Origin: Bradyrhizobium manausense
Lineage (GTDB): Bacteria > Pseudomonadota > Alphaproteobacteria > Rhizobiales > Xanthobacteraceae
DNA: 64,000 bases
Direction: 5' to 3'
Assembly: GCF_018130615.1 (NCBI RefSeq)
Contig: NZ_JAFCKB010000005.1
Span: 310,001 to 374,000 of the forward strand
Shown here one piece after another: positions 1 to 8,009 of this stretch; position 1 is the stretch's first letter, and every line of letters starts with the position of its first letter. Both the position numbers and the translations under genes were made by a program. The notes under the pieces were generated by a model that searched no databases, was not told the origin of the DNA, and was given only the letters and a program-made list of their open reading frames with translations.

Positions 1-1085
1 ATCGGACGCCCGGTCTTCAGGTCGACGCCGGTTGCCCAATTCACCTTCACGTAGGGATTGGCCGCGAGCACCTTTCCGTTGGTGCGGTCGAGCACGTAGA
101 AGAAGCCGTTGCGGTTGGCATCCATCAGCACCTTGGTCGGCTTGCCCTCGACGTTCATGTCGGCGAGGACCATCTCGGCCACTGAGTCATAGTCGAACGG
201 ATTGTTCGGCGAGAACTGGTAGTGCCACTTGATCTTGCCGGTCTTGGGATCCATCGCCAGCACGGAGCAGGTGTAGAGGTTGTCGCCGGGGCGTACGGCC
301 GCGTTGAACGGGCCGGGATTGCCGATGCCCCAATACACCGTGTTCAGCTCGGGATCGTACGAGCCCGTGATCCAGGTCGAGCCGCCGCCGAGCTTCCAGG
401 TGTCACCCTTCCAGGTGTCGCCGCCGGGCTCGTCCGGCGAGGGGACCGAATGGGTGCGCCAGAGATGCTTGCCCGTCGCCGGGTCCCAGCCGTCGATGAA
501 GCCGCGGGTGCCGAACTCGGCGCCGGAGATGCCGGTGATGACGACACCGTCGGCGACCAGCGGGGCCACCGTCATCGAATAGCCTTCCTTGATGTCGGCC
601 GCCTTCTGCCGCCACAGCTCCTTGCCGTTCTTGGTATCGATCGCGATCACGTTGGCGTCGAGCGTGGTGCGAAACAGCTTGCCGTCGAACAGGGCGGCGC
701 CACGGTTGATGATGCCGCAGCAGACGATACGCGGTGTCTCGGCCGGATATTCGATCTTGGATTTCCAGATCTGCTTGCCGGTCTTGGCGTCGACCGCCAT
801 GGTCGCGTTGTGAGAGGTCACGTAGATCACGCCCTGGTAAACCAGCGGCTGCGATTCCTCGCTGCGATCGTCGTTGAAGGAGTAGTTCCAGACCGGGACC
901 AGGTTCTTGACGGTGTCTTTGTTGATCTGGTTCAGCGTTGAGAAGCGCTGGAGATTGTAGCCCATCCCGTAGTTGAGAACGTTCGACGTATCGGTTGCAC
1001 CCTTGACCAATTGATCGGTCGTCTGTGCACTCGCAACCGAGCATGCGGATATGACGAGGCTCGCGGCCATCGCAAAACGTTTCAT
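1..1085 (-). CDS. xoxF: XoxF-type PQQ (lanthanide-dependent) methanol dehydrogenase, N-terminal part
   Basis: Periplasmic quinoprotein that oxidises methanol with PQQ. The frame opens with ATG behind a GGGAGGAAC ribosome site and runs off the left edge, giving 361 of about 600 residues. Residues 1-20 are a signal peptide. Seen in the translation: beta-propeller tryptophan-docking repeats, the adjacent Cys122-Cys123 pair (PQQ-site disulfide), GAEFG at 189-192, and FDYD at 297-300. In this family the first Asp (298) is the catalytic base. The second Asp (300) is the extra lanthanide ligand of XoxF, replaced by Ala in calcium-dependent MxaF. The gene is divergent from lanM and sits beside other xox/lut genes. 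Only the C-terminal 40 percent is missing, so the assignment is firm. Confidence 0.96.
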   Translation of the reverse strand, partial: MKRFAMAASLVISACSVASAQTTDQLVKGATDTSNVLNYGMGYNLQRFSTLNQINKDTVKNLVPVWNYSFNDDRSEESQPLVYQGVIYVTSHNATMAVDAKTGKQIWKSKIEYPAETPRIVCCGIINRGAALFDGKLFRTTLDANVIAIDTKNGKELWRQKAADIKEGYSMTVAPLVADGVVITGISGAEFGTRGFIDGWDPATGKHLWRTHSVPSPDEPGGDTWKGDTWKLGGGSTWITGSYDPELNTVYWGIGNPGPFNAAVRPGDNLYTCSVLAMDPKTGKIKWHYQFSPNNPFDYDSVAEMVLADMNVEGKPTKVLMDANRNGFFYVLDRTNGKVLAANPYVKVNWATGVDLKTGRP

Positions 1086-1428
1086 CCGTTCCTCCCAATA
1101 TGCGCGCCTTTTGACGCTGCGACAGCAACACTCTGTCGGAAACCAAAACGCGTCAATACGAAAGTCGAAAGCGGCTTGCCGATATTGTTGGACGTCGTCT
1201 GCCGGTCACCTGACGGAAACCTGACAATCTGCTCTCACTTGCGCTCAGGCGCTGAAAAAATTCCGCGGCATGATACAGCGCCTGCGATCCGCGGTGAGGT
1301 GCGGGCCGGCGAGGTGGGTGATGTTGCGGTGCGCCGGTTGCATTTCCGGACTTGAACCGGGGCTTGCTTGCGCAATTATGTCGTTAGATCCCCCGTCGAA
1401 TCGGGGGTCTTGGTCAAGGAGGTCTCAA
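1086..1428. promoter_or_regulatory. xoxF/lanM divergent intergenic region with a GC-rich inverted repeat in the lanM leader
   Basis: This 343-bp spacer must hold both promoters. I cannot assign -35/-10 elements with confidence. The clear structure is an inverted repeat, CCCCCG (1390-1395), TCGAAT, CGGGGG (1402-1407), with partial pairing of the flanking AGAT/TCT. It ends about 10 bases before the AAGGAGG ribosome site (1417-1423) of lanM. It could be an operator or a leader hairpin. No gene is seen in the spacer. Confidence 0.5.
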
Positions 1429-1821
1429 ATGATATCGCGTCGCTCAGTTGCGCTTGCGCTCACACTTGCCGCGCTCTCTGGCCCGGCCTGGTCGGCATCC
1501 GGCGGTGCCGTCAAGATGTTCGACACCGACAATGACGGGACCATCGATCTTGCCGAAGCGAAGAAGGCGGCAGCGGCGCTGTTCGCGAAGCTCGATCCCG
1601 ACCACGACGGGACGCTCGACGCGCGCGAATTGCGCGGACGGTTAACGGCGAAAGAACTCGCCGCCGCCGATCCCGATCACGACGGCACGCTGACGCTCGA
1701 CGAATATCTTGCCGTGGTGGAGCAGCGCTTCAACGCCGCGAATCCCGACAAGGATGGAACGCTGGATGCGAAGGAGTTGAACTCGCGCGCCGGCCGCGCA
1801 TTGCTGCGGCTGTTGCGTTGA
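1429..1821 (+). CDS. lanM: Lanmodulin, periplasmic lanthanide-binding EF-hand protein
   Basis: Small exported protein expected to bind trivalent lanthanides with very high affinity. It has 130 residues and a signal peptide ending near residue 23. Four 12-residue EF loops start at D32, D56, D81 and N105 and end at E43, E67, E92 and E116. Loops 2, 3 and 4 have Pro at position 2, the hallmark of lanmodulin; loop 1 has Thr there (DTDNDG). Loop 3 has Thr instead of Asp at position 9. Loop spacing (24-25 residues), a fourth loop starting with Asn, and the C-terminal AGRALLRLLR all match Methylorubrum LanM as I recall it. The start follows a strong AAGGAGG and gives a clean signal peptide; an upstream in-frame ATG at 1270 does not. 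It is divergent from xoxF and upstream of pqqA. Confidence 0.94.
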   Translation: MISRRSVALALTLAALSGPAWSASGGAVKMFDTDNDGTIDLAEAKKAAAALFAKLDPDHDGTLDARELRGRLTAKELAAADPDHDGTLTLDEYLAVVEQRFNAANPDKDGTLDAKELNSRAGRALLRLLR

Positions 1822-1866
1822 GCGCAGCCGCGCTTGACTGGGAGCGAAGGCGGCTTGTCCGAGAGT

Positions 1867-1894
1867 GAACTGTACGCGCGTGGCGCGACAGTTC
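1867..1894 (+). terminator. Stem-loop after lanM
   Basis: GAACTGT (1867-1873) pairs with ACAGTTC (1888-1894), with additional CGCG/CGCG pairing inside. It is followed by a T-containing stretch (TGTGTTTGCGGTTT). It lies 46 bases after the lanM stop and before pqqA, so it may separate or attenuate lanM from pqqA. There is no long U tract, so efficient termination is uncertain. Confidence 0.45.
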
Positions 1895-1992
1895 GCTGTG
1901 TTTGCGGTTTGATTCCAGACTTGCGCAGTGCTTGAGGCAGCCCTAGGTTTTGCCCGGCGCGATGTCGCGCTCAATACTTGGGGAGACCCCGA

Positions 1993-2073
1993 ATGGCCTG
2001 GAAAGCTCCGAAGATCGTGGAAGTGCCGGTCGGCATGGAAATCAACATGTACGCCTGCGCTGCGCGCAAGTAA
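1993..2073 (+). CDS. pqqA: PQQ precursor peptide PqqA
   Basis: A 26-codon gene encoding the peptide whose Glu and Tyr side chains are cross-linked to build PQQ. The peptide starts MAWKAPKIVEV and contains GMEINMY, so the Glu (16) and Tyr (20) are separated by three residues, as required in PqqA. A TTGGGGAGACCCCGA leader gives a good ribosome site. A strong terminator follows directly and the next gene is on the other strand, so this is a stand-alone pqqA without pqqBCDE. Its place between lanM and the efflux genes ties it to XoxF, which needs PQQ. Confidence 0.92.
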   Translation: MAWKAPKIVEVPVGMEINMYACAARK

Positions 2074-2083
2074 GCCTGAAGAC

Positions 2084-2129
2084 CTGCCGCGGCTTCGATG
2101 GCAGATGCCGTCGAAGCCGCGGCAGTGTT
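2084..2129 (+). terminator. Strong intrinsic terminator of pqqA
   Basis: A perfect 15-bp stem, CTGCCGCGGCTTCGA (2084-2098) with TCGAAGCCGCGGCAG (2111-2125), is followed by TGTTTT. It starts 10 bases after the pqqA stop, so the transcript ends here. The remaining bases to 2280, before the convergent efflux gene, show nothing recognisable. Confidence 0.88.
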
Positions 2130-2280
2130 TTGGCGTTCGGAGCGGTTCGTTCGGCTTCCCTAACGTCCGGCGGCGATAGCGATCGAGCAACGCGCCCGAC
2201 ATCTCAACTGTCAGCTCATGTTTTTGCCCCCGTCGTGACCCACTTGGCAGTGTGGCTGAGGGCTTAACGCGGATTTGCGT

Positions 2281-5200
2281 TTATTCTGCACGGGCCTTGA
2301 AACGCGCGTAACGAAGCGCAAGGGTCGGCAAGACCAAAAGGCTGAGTGCCATCGAGGTCATGAGGCCCCCAAGGATGACGATCGCCATCGGGCCCTCGAT
2401 TTCACGACCTGGCTCTCCTGCGCCGATGGCGAGTGGCAGCAATCCCAAGCCGGTCACGAGCGACGTCATCAGGATCGGGACAAGACGATCCGCCGCACCC
2501 TCGATCGCGGTATCGGGGCCCCACGCGCGACCATCGACGAGGACGAGGTGTTCGTAGTGCGAGATCATGAGGATCGAGTTTCGAAGCGTGATTCCGAACA
2601 GCGTGACGAAGCCGACCATCGATCCGAGCGAAAGCAGACCGCCGGTGAATGCGAGTGCGAGCACCCCCCCGACCAATGCAAACGGCAGATTGATCATCAC
2701 CAGCAACAGATTTCGCCAATGGCCGGTCACCATCGCGAGCAGAACGACGATGCCTGTCCCGGCCAGCAGAGAATTCACGATGAGATCGCGCCGCGACCGG
2801 GCCTGAGCCTCGGCCGCGCCGGCAAATTCAAGGTGAGCGCCGGGTGGGAGTTTGACTTCGCGCGCAAGCTTGCGCTTGGCGGCCGCCACGAAGGATTCGA
2901 GGTCGCGTCCACTGGCGTTCGCCGTTACGGTCTGAACGCGCTGCGCATTCTGGTGCTGGATCTGATAGCGACCCGACGTTTCATAGACGTCCGCGATCTG
3001 CTTGAGCAGAATGTAGGCCCCGCTCGGTGTGCGAACCGGCAGGTCGCCGATCTGGGTGAGCCGGGCGCGGGCAGGCGCATCGAGAATCACGATGATGTTG
3101 AAGACGGCGTTGCCTTCATAGCCCTGGCCGACGATGTCGCCCTGGTAGGCGGTGCGCACCAGCTCGAGCACCTCGACCGCATCGAGTCCCCAGCGCTGCA
3201 GATCGGTCGGCCGAAGCGTCACATTGACCTGCGGCATTCCCGGCGGTGAGCGTCGCTGCACGTCGGCGGCCCCACCGACTTCGTCAAGCTCTCGCGCGAC
3301 GTCACGTGCAGCGCGGTCGAGTGAGTCCAGATCAGGCCCATAGATGTTGATGACCACCGCCGCGGTGAAGCCGGAGACGGTTTCCTCGACGCGCTCCGTC
3401 AGGTAGGTCTTGCTCGAGAAGGAAACCCCGGGGAAGTCGGCGAGGGCTTCCCTGATGCGCGCTTCTGCTTGGGATTGAGCCTGACCCGAGAGACCTGGCT
3501 CCAAATCGACCTCGAACTCACTGGAATGCGGACCGACCGTGTCGATGCCGGCCTCAGCCCGGCCGACGTGCTGCGCCACCCTGCGAATGCCCGGGATATG
3601 GTGCAGCGTATCCGTCATCAGCTTGCCGATACGAAGAGATTCGTCGAGCGAGGTGCCGGGGATTGCCGAGACGTGCAGAATCAAATGGCCTTCCCGAAGG
3701 TCGGGCAGGAAGGTCCCGCCAAAGAAAGGCAGCATCGCCGCGCCGGCGATCGTGACGGCTGCGGCTGCCGTCATCACAAGCTTCGGGAAGCGGCCGATAC
3801 GACGCAGCAAGGCCTGGTAGTAGCGACGGGACCAACGCACCGCCGGCGGCTCATGCAGGCGTTGTCCGCCGGTTCTTCCGACGAGAAGCAGCATGGAGAG
3901 CGCCGGCGTCACCGTCAGAGCGACCGCGAGCGATGCGATCACAGCGAAGATGTAGGCAATTCCGAGGGGGCCGAACAGGCGGCCGGCAATGCCGGACAGC
4001 GCCAGGACCGGAAAGAACACCAGCAGCACCGCAAACGTCGCATAGGCAACGGCGGTGCGTACCTCGAGGAAAGCGTCGAGCACGACGCGAGGCTCGGGTC
4101 TCGGCACCGTCGCCCGGCGATTCTCACGCAACCGGCGTACGACGTTCTCGACGCCGATCACGGCGTCATCGACGACTTCGCCGATCGCGATTGCGAGCCC
4201 GCCCAGCGTCATCGTGTTCAGAGTTTCACCTATCCACTGCAGTGCGAGCACGGCTGCCAGCAACGACAGGGGAATTGCGGTGCAGCTGATGATCGAGGTG
4301 CGCCAGTCGAACAGGAATAGAAAGAGAACGACGACCACGAGCGCTCCGCCGATCAACAGGGCGGTGAGAACGTTCTCGGTTGCCGCATCGATGAAATTGG
4401 CGGGACGAAAGATGTCCGCATGGAGCTTGACGCCGTCGGCTTCGAGGCCAGGTCGCAGCTCTTGCAGCGCGGCTTCCGCTCGTGTGGTGACCTCGCGGGT
4501 ATTTGCGCCATATTGCTGGCTGACCATGAGCATGATGCCAGGCACGCCGTCGATGAGAGCGGCCCCGATCGGCGGCTCGGGAGCGGTCACGACGGTGGCG
4601 ACGTCGTCGAGAACCACGCTTGCGCCGCCTTGGTGCAGAAGCACGGTGCGGGCCAGCTGTTCGGGCGTCAACGACTGTCCCTGGGTTTGCAGCGTGATGC
4701 GCTGATTGGCCGTGTCGATGAAGCCGGCGCCGCGCACGCCGGTGGCCTTGCGCGCAGCGGCCAGCACGTCATTCAGGCCGACCCGGAAGCGGATCAGATC
4801 GTCCGGTCGGACCTGCACTTGCAGGGACCGGACATCTTTGCCGTAGGTCGAGACTTGTGCCACGCCCTGCACGGCCAGCAGCCGTCTTGCCACGGTCCAG
4901 TCCGCAATGGTGCGCAAATCCATCAGCGAACGTTGGTCGGACGTCAGGCCAATGACCAGCACCGTGCCGGCCAGCGGGGTCAATGGCGTCATCGACGGCG
5001 GCTGAACGCCTTGCGGCAGCCGCGCGGCGACGACGGCCAGACGTTCGGTCACCAATTGGCGTGCCCGATAGATATCACTGCGCGGCTGGAAGACGACGGT
5101 TATGACCGAGAGGCCCTGGATCGATGACGAGCGCAGACTCTCGACGCCGGCCAGGCCGTTGATCGACGTTTCGATCGGTTGCGTGACCAGGATCTCGACA

Positions 5201-5415
5201 TGCTCCGGGCTGAGGCCGGGAGCCTCGGTCTGGATCGTCACCTGTGGAGGTGCGAATTCGGGGAAGACCCCGTATTTGGCCTCGCCGAGTGCGAACAAGC
5301 CGTAGCCCAGCAGCGCAAACGCAAGCGCCAGCACGATGCCGCGGAATCGGATGGCGAATGCGACGAGAGCGGCTTGCGGCCCTGATCTGCCGGAGCCGGT
5401 GCCATCAGTCGTCAT
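2281..5415 (-). CDS. RND efflux permease, heavy-metal (CusA/CzcA)-like
   Basis: Inner-membrane proton-driven pump of the resistance-nodulation-division class, 1044 residues as usual for the family. TM1 lies near residues 18-36 and is followed by a large periplasmic loop, six TM segments around residues 340-530, a second large loop and a terminal TM bundle. The TM4 segment reads IAIGEVVDDAVIGVEN, with the paired Asp residues expected of the proton relay. The ATG at 5415 was chosen because it overlaps the upstream adaptor gene by 11 bases; the frame opens further upstream, but only inside that gene and with low-complexity sequence. The substrate is unknown. Heavy-metal RND homology and the position beside lanM suggest a metal. 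Confidence 0.88.
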   Translation of the reverse strand: MTTDGTGSGRSGPQAALVAFAIRFRGIVLALAFALLGYGLFALGEAKYGVFPEFAPPQVTIQTEAPGLSPEHVEILVTQPIETSINGLAGVESLRSSSIQGLSVITVVFQPRSDIYRARQLVTERLAVVAARLPQGVQPPSMTPLTPLAGTVLVIGLTSDQRSLMDLRTIADWTVARRLLAVQGVAQVSTYGKDVRSLQVQVRPDDLIRFRVGLNDVLAAARKATGVRGAGFIDTANQRITLQTQGQSLTPEQLARTVLLHQGGASVVLDDVATVVTAPEPPIGAALIDGVPGIMLMVSQQYGANTREVTTRAEAALQELRPGLEADGVKLHADIFRPANFIDAATENVLTALLIGGALVVVVLFLFLFDWRTSIISCTAIPLSLLAAVLALQWIGETLNTMTLGGLAIAIGEVVDDAVIGVENVVRRLRENRRATVPRPEPRVVLDAFLEVRTAVAYATFAVLLVFFPVLALSGIAGRLFGPLGIAYIFAVIASLAVALTVTPALSMLLLVGRTGGQRLHEPPAVRWSRRYYQALLRRIGRFPKLVMTAAAAVTIAGAAMLPFFGGTFLPDLREGHLILHVSAIPGTSLDESLRIGKLMTDTLHHIPGIRRVAQHVGRAEAGIDTVGPHSSEFEVDLEPGLSGQAQSQAEARIREALADFPGVSFSSKTYLTERVEETVSGFTAAVVINIYGPDLDSLDRAARDVARELDEVGGAADVQRRSPPGMPQVNVTLRPTDLQRWGLDAVEVLELVRTAYQGDIVGQGYEGNAVFNIIVILDAPARARLTQIGDLPVRTPSGAYILLKQIADVYETSGRYQIQHQNAQRVQTVTANASGRDLESFVAAAKRKLAREVKLPPGAHLEFAGAAEAQARSRRDLIVNSLLAGTGIVVLLAMVTGHWRNLLLVMINLPFALVGGVLALAFTGGLLSLGSMVGFVTLFGITLRNSILMISHYEHLVLVDGRAWGPDTAIEGAADRLVPILMTSLVTGLGLLPLAIGAGEPGREIEGPMAIVILGGLMTSMALSLLVLPTLALRYARFKARAE

Positions 5416-6472
5416 CGCCGCCCCGAAGCTCGCTTTTGGCCTCCTCGGACAACAGGACCTGCGCGCCCCGCATGACGATTTCGGAGCCGGACGGGATGTC
5501 CCGGACGACGTAGTCGTCATCGGAGACCGGCTGATCCATGCTGATCGGGTGCCGTCGGAAGCTGTCGGGGCTCACGCGCAAGTAAACCCACGATCGACCC
5601 TGCCACCGCACGATTGCGGTGTCTTCGATGAACACGCCCTCGTAGGTTTTGCCCGACGGCACATAGACCGTGGTGTTCATGCCGGGCAGCAGGCCGCTAT
5701 CGCCCGGCACGGAGAAGAAATAGCTCAATCCCTGAATACGGGGGTCTGTGCGCGTTGCCGGAGAGATGTACTGCAGATCGATATTCGCATTCCGGGTCGG
5801 TGCCTGCGCCAGCGCCGTCCCCGGCGTGCCGCTGACAGCGACGCCGGGCGGCAGCGTTACCTGAACCAGAAGCTGATCGCGTTCGATCAGGCCGACAACG
5901 GCAGGCGAGCGCGCGACGATTCCCCGGCCGATGACCGGCCCCCATTCCTGCTGTGCTGTTGCGGCGAGAGTCCTGAGCTGTGATTCCGCTGCGGTCAGCG
6001 CAGCCTTGTCGACCCGCAACGTTCCCTCTGCGGTCTCGGCTTCTTTCTTCGGGAGGGCGGCGGAGTCGACGAGATTCTTGGTCCGGTCGTATGCGCTCTT
6101 CGCCACTTCGAGCTTGGCCTGCGCTGTCTGGAGTTGGGCTTGCGCATTGGCGTAGCTGTTTGCGAGCTCCGTAATGCGGGAGATATCGAGCACGGCGCCA
6201 TAGGCGCGGAATTGCTCGGGATGGGGAGCTGCTTCCAGAGCCGCCGTTTCGAGCCCGATCTGTGTCTGCTGGCTCGGCGTCAGCTTGACGACCGGCTGGT
6301 CGCTGTCTGCGGTGCGGGAAGGCTCAGCGCGGCCCGAACCCGGTTTGTCCGGCTGTGTCTCGGCAGCAGCAACTCGCCCGACATAACCCGTAACGGCCCA
6401 GGTGCTGGCGATGAGCGCCAACACGCAGACTGCGGCCGCGACGCCGCGCCGGGAGGTTTCCGTAAGAGCCAT
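5405..6472 (-). CDS. RND periplasmic adaptor (HlyD/CusB-like membrane fusion protein)
   Basis: Adaptor that links the RND permease to an outer-membrane channel. It has 355 residues: an N-terminal membrane anchor or signal (about 8-35), a variable linker, a helical hairpin rich in Gln/Ala (about 100-165), then lipoyl-like and beta-barrel regions (segments such as GRGIVARSPAVVGLIERDQLLVQV and the GLLPGMNTTVYVP region). The ATG at 6472 was preferred over an earlier frame opening because translation before it looks non-coding. It is first in a two-gene operon with the permease. No outer-membrane factor gene is present here, so the channel must be encoded elsewhere. Confidence 0.86.
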   Translation of the reverse strand: MALTETSRRGVAAAVCVLALIASTWAVTGYVGRVAAAETQPDKPGSGRAEPSRTADSDQPVVKLTPSQQTQIGLETAALEAAPHPEQFRAYGAVLDISRITELANSYANAQAQLQTAQAKLEVAKSAYDRTKNLVDSAALPKKEAETAEGTLRVDKAALTAAESQLRTLAATAQQEWGPVIGRGIVARSPAVVGLIERDQLLVQVTLPPGVAVSGTPGTALAQAPTRNANIDLQYISPATRTDPRIQGLSYFFSVPGDSGLLPGMNTTVYVPSGKTYEGVFIEDTAIVRWQGRSWVYLRVSPDSFRRHPISMDQPVSDDDYVVRDIPSGSEIVMRGAQVLLSEEAKSELRGGDDD

Positions 6473-6683
6473 CAGCCTGTTAGCAGTTTTCGGGAACCAG
6501 CTTATTGACGAAACCGGCGGGCGGCAAGCCGCCGGTGCACGTCCGTGACTTCTGTGGCGGTCGGTGCGCGTGGTTGCGAAGCCGTGACCGTTCCCGCATG
6601 GCTCACGCCTGTTTGAAACTTCCGGCTGCCTGAGACGTAGATTTTTATGATAGTTTCTTGATGATCCCTGAAGGATTCCCGGC

Positions 6684-6893
6684 ATGAACCCGATCGATCT
6701 GGTGGTGACTGTGTGTGCGGTGCTCTCGCCGGCGACCTGCGAGGAGCAGCATCTGGTGTTCAACTTTGGCGGCTCACCGGCGCAATGCTCCATGGCCGCG
6801 CCGCCTTATATCGCGCAATGGGTCGGTGAGCATCCGAAATGGCAGGCGGTGCGCTGGCGCTGCGAATATCCGCACCCGAACGACAAAGCCTGA
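6684..6893 (+). CDS. Small Cys-containing exported protein, unknown function
   Basis: A 69-residue protein with a hydrophobic N-terminus (IDLVVTVCAVLSP), four cysteines (residues 11, 19, 35, 59) and a C-terminal W-x-x-x-R-W-R-C motif. The ATG follows AAGGATTCCCGGC, a good ribosome site. A second protein in this window (36402-36635, minus strand) has the same architecture: VT-x-x-AVL, a CxxG-like middle, A-QW-x-x-HP, then R-x-x-C-x-P. The two look like paralogues. The family is one of the small secreted unknowns common in Bradyrhizobium. Function unknown. Confidence 0.7.
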   Translation: MNPIDLVVTVCAVLSPATCEEQHLVFNFGGSPAQCSMAAPPYIAQWVGEHPKWQAVRWRCEYPHPNDKA

Positions 6894-6897
6894 ACCG

Positions 6898-7251
6898 CTA
6901 CTTCGTGCAATCCTTCAAATCCTTGTCGGCGATCGAGAACACGGCATCCGCCTTGATCTCGATGTCGCGGACGACGCATTGCCGTGAGTTGGGATAGCTG
7001 ACCTTGGCGTCGTAGCGGCCGGGCTCGACGCCGGTGATGCGCAACCGCTCGTCGTGATCGACCTCCTTGTCCTTGTCATTCAGGCACTGGTTCGGGCCCC
7101 AGTCGGTCTTGCCGGCCGGTGCCAGCTGGAAGCCGGAGATCGTCTCGCTCGTCAGATTCCAGAGCCGGATGCCTTTGCCCTTGGTCTGCGCGAGCGCCGC
7201 GCCCGGCATCGCAACCAACAGGATGCCGATCGCAATCAACTGACGGCGCAT
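6898..7251 (-). CDS. Exported protein of unknown function in the xox neighbourhood
   Basis: A 117-residue protein. Residues 1-22 form a typical signal peptide ending ALAQ. The mature part starts KGKGIRLWNLTSETISGF, then has WGPNQCLNDKD and a C-terminal half with RQCVVRDIEI, suggesting a small beta-sandwich with two or three cysteines. The ATG at 7251 follows GAGGGAGTTCACC; an in-frame start 17 codons upstream would spoil the signal peptide. It lies 47 bases downstream of the ABC transporter operon on the same strand and may be its last gene. Function unknown. Confidence 0.75.
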   Translation of the reverse strand: MRRQLIAIGILLVAMPGAALAQTKGKGIRLWNLTSETISGFQLAPAGKTDWGPNQCLNDKDKEVDHDERLRITGVEPGRYDAKVSYPNSRQCVVRDIEIKADAVFSIADKDLKDCTK

Positions 7252-7298
7252 GGTGAACTCCCTCGACAATCTCGTTTGACACAGTTGACCACAAGTTT

Positions 7299-8009
7299 TC
7301 ATTTCGATTCAAGCAGCAAGGCCGCGAGCTCTGTCCTGATCCTGGCGAGATCGACCTCGCTACGTTCGGCGCGCGGGATGGCAATCGGCACCTCCTGCAC
7401 GATGCGGGCGGGACGTGGCGAGAGGAAGAACAGGCGGTCGCCGAGACGGATGGCATCGTCGAGGCTGTGGGTGACGAGCAGCGTCATCACGGGGCGACTC
7501 GCCACCAGCGTCGCGATCTCGTCGCGCAGGCGGCCGGCGAGCGCGTCGTCGAGCGAGGCGAGGGGTTCGTCGAGCACGAGCAGATCGGGTTCGACCGCAA
7601 AGGCGCGGGCGAGCGCAACGCGGCGCGCGAGGCCGAGCGATAATTCGCCGGGAAAATGGCTGCGATGCGCGTCCAGCTCGAGAATCTTGAACAACTCTGA
7701 CAGCTTCGCATCGGTGACGTCAGGCGCCGCCAGCCGCACATTCTGCTCGACCGATCGCCATGGCAATAGCCGCGGCTCCTGGAACACCATGCCGATCCGC
7801 GCCTGCGGCGGGCGGGCGACATGGCCGTCGAAGTCGCGGTCGAGCCCGAGAATGATGCGCAGCATCGTGCTCTTGCCGCATCCGGACGGGCCGATCAGCA
7901 CGCCGACCTCGCCGGACTGCAACGCGAACTTGACCGGCGCCAGCACCTCGTGCGTCCCGCCCGCAGCGCTCCTGTAGGTCTTGCCTGTGATCTCGACCTC
8001 AAGCCGCAC
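7299..8009 (-). CDS. ABC transporter ATP-binding protein, NitT/TauT (SsuB-like) class
   Basis: Cytoplasmic ATPase of a small-solute importer, 236 residues. Visible motifs are Walker A GPSGCGKST (about residue 39), Q-loop VFQEPRLLPW, a slightly divergent signature LSLGLARR, Walker B LLVLDEPLASLD and switch His in VTHSLDDA. The start is GTG and overlaps the permease stop by 11 bases, so translation is coupled. The three-gene set has the layout of the nitrate/sulfonate/taurine class, but the substrate cannot be read from sequence. Its location inside the xox/lut block suggests a role in metal, metallophore or cofactor-related uptake (inference). Confidence 0.9.
   Translation of the reverse strand: MRLEVEITGKTYRSAAGGTHEVLAPVKFALQSGEVGVLIGPSGCGKSTMLRIILGLDRDFDGHVARPPQARIGMVFQEPRLLPWRSVEQNVRLAAPDVTDAKLSELFKILELDAHRSHFPGELSLGLARRVALARAFAVEPDLLVLDEPLASLDDALAGRLRDEIATLVASRPVMTLLVTHSLDDAIRLGDRLFFLSPRPARIVQEVPIAIPRAERSEVDLARIRTELAALLLESK

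Noticed and set aside
403-1146. A 247-codon open frame on the minus strand overlapping xoxF
   Set aside because: It is a shifted reading of xoxF; the true frame begins at 1085 with a ribosome site and shows clear PQQ dehydrogenase motifs.
1429-1821. Reading the EF-hand protein as a generic calcium-binding calmodulin-like protein
   Set aside because: Pro at position 2 in three loops, 24-25 residue loop spacing and location beside xoxF fit lanmodulin; calmodulin-type loops lack these.
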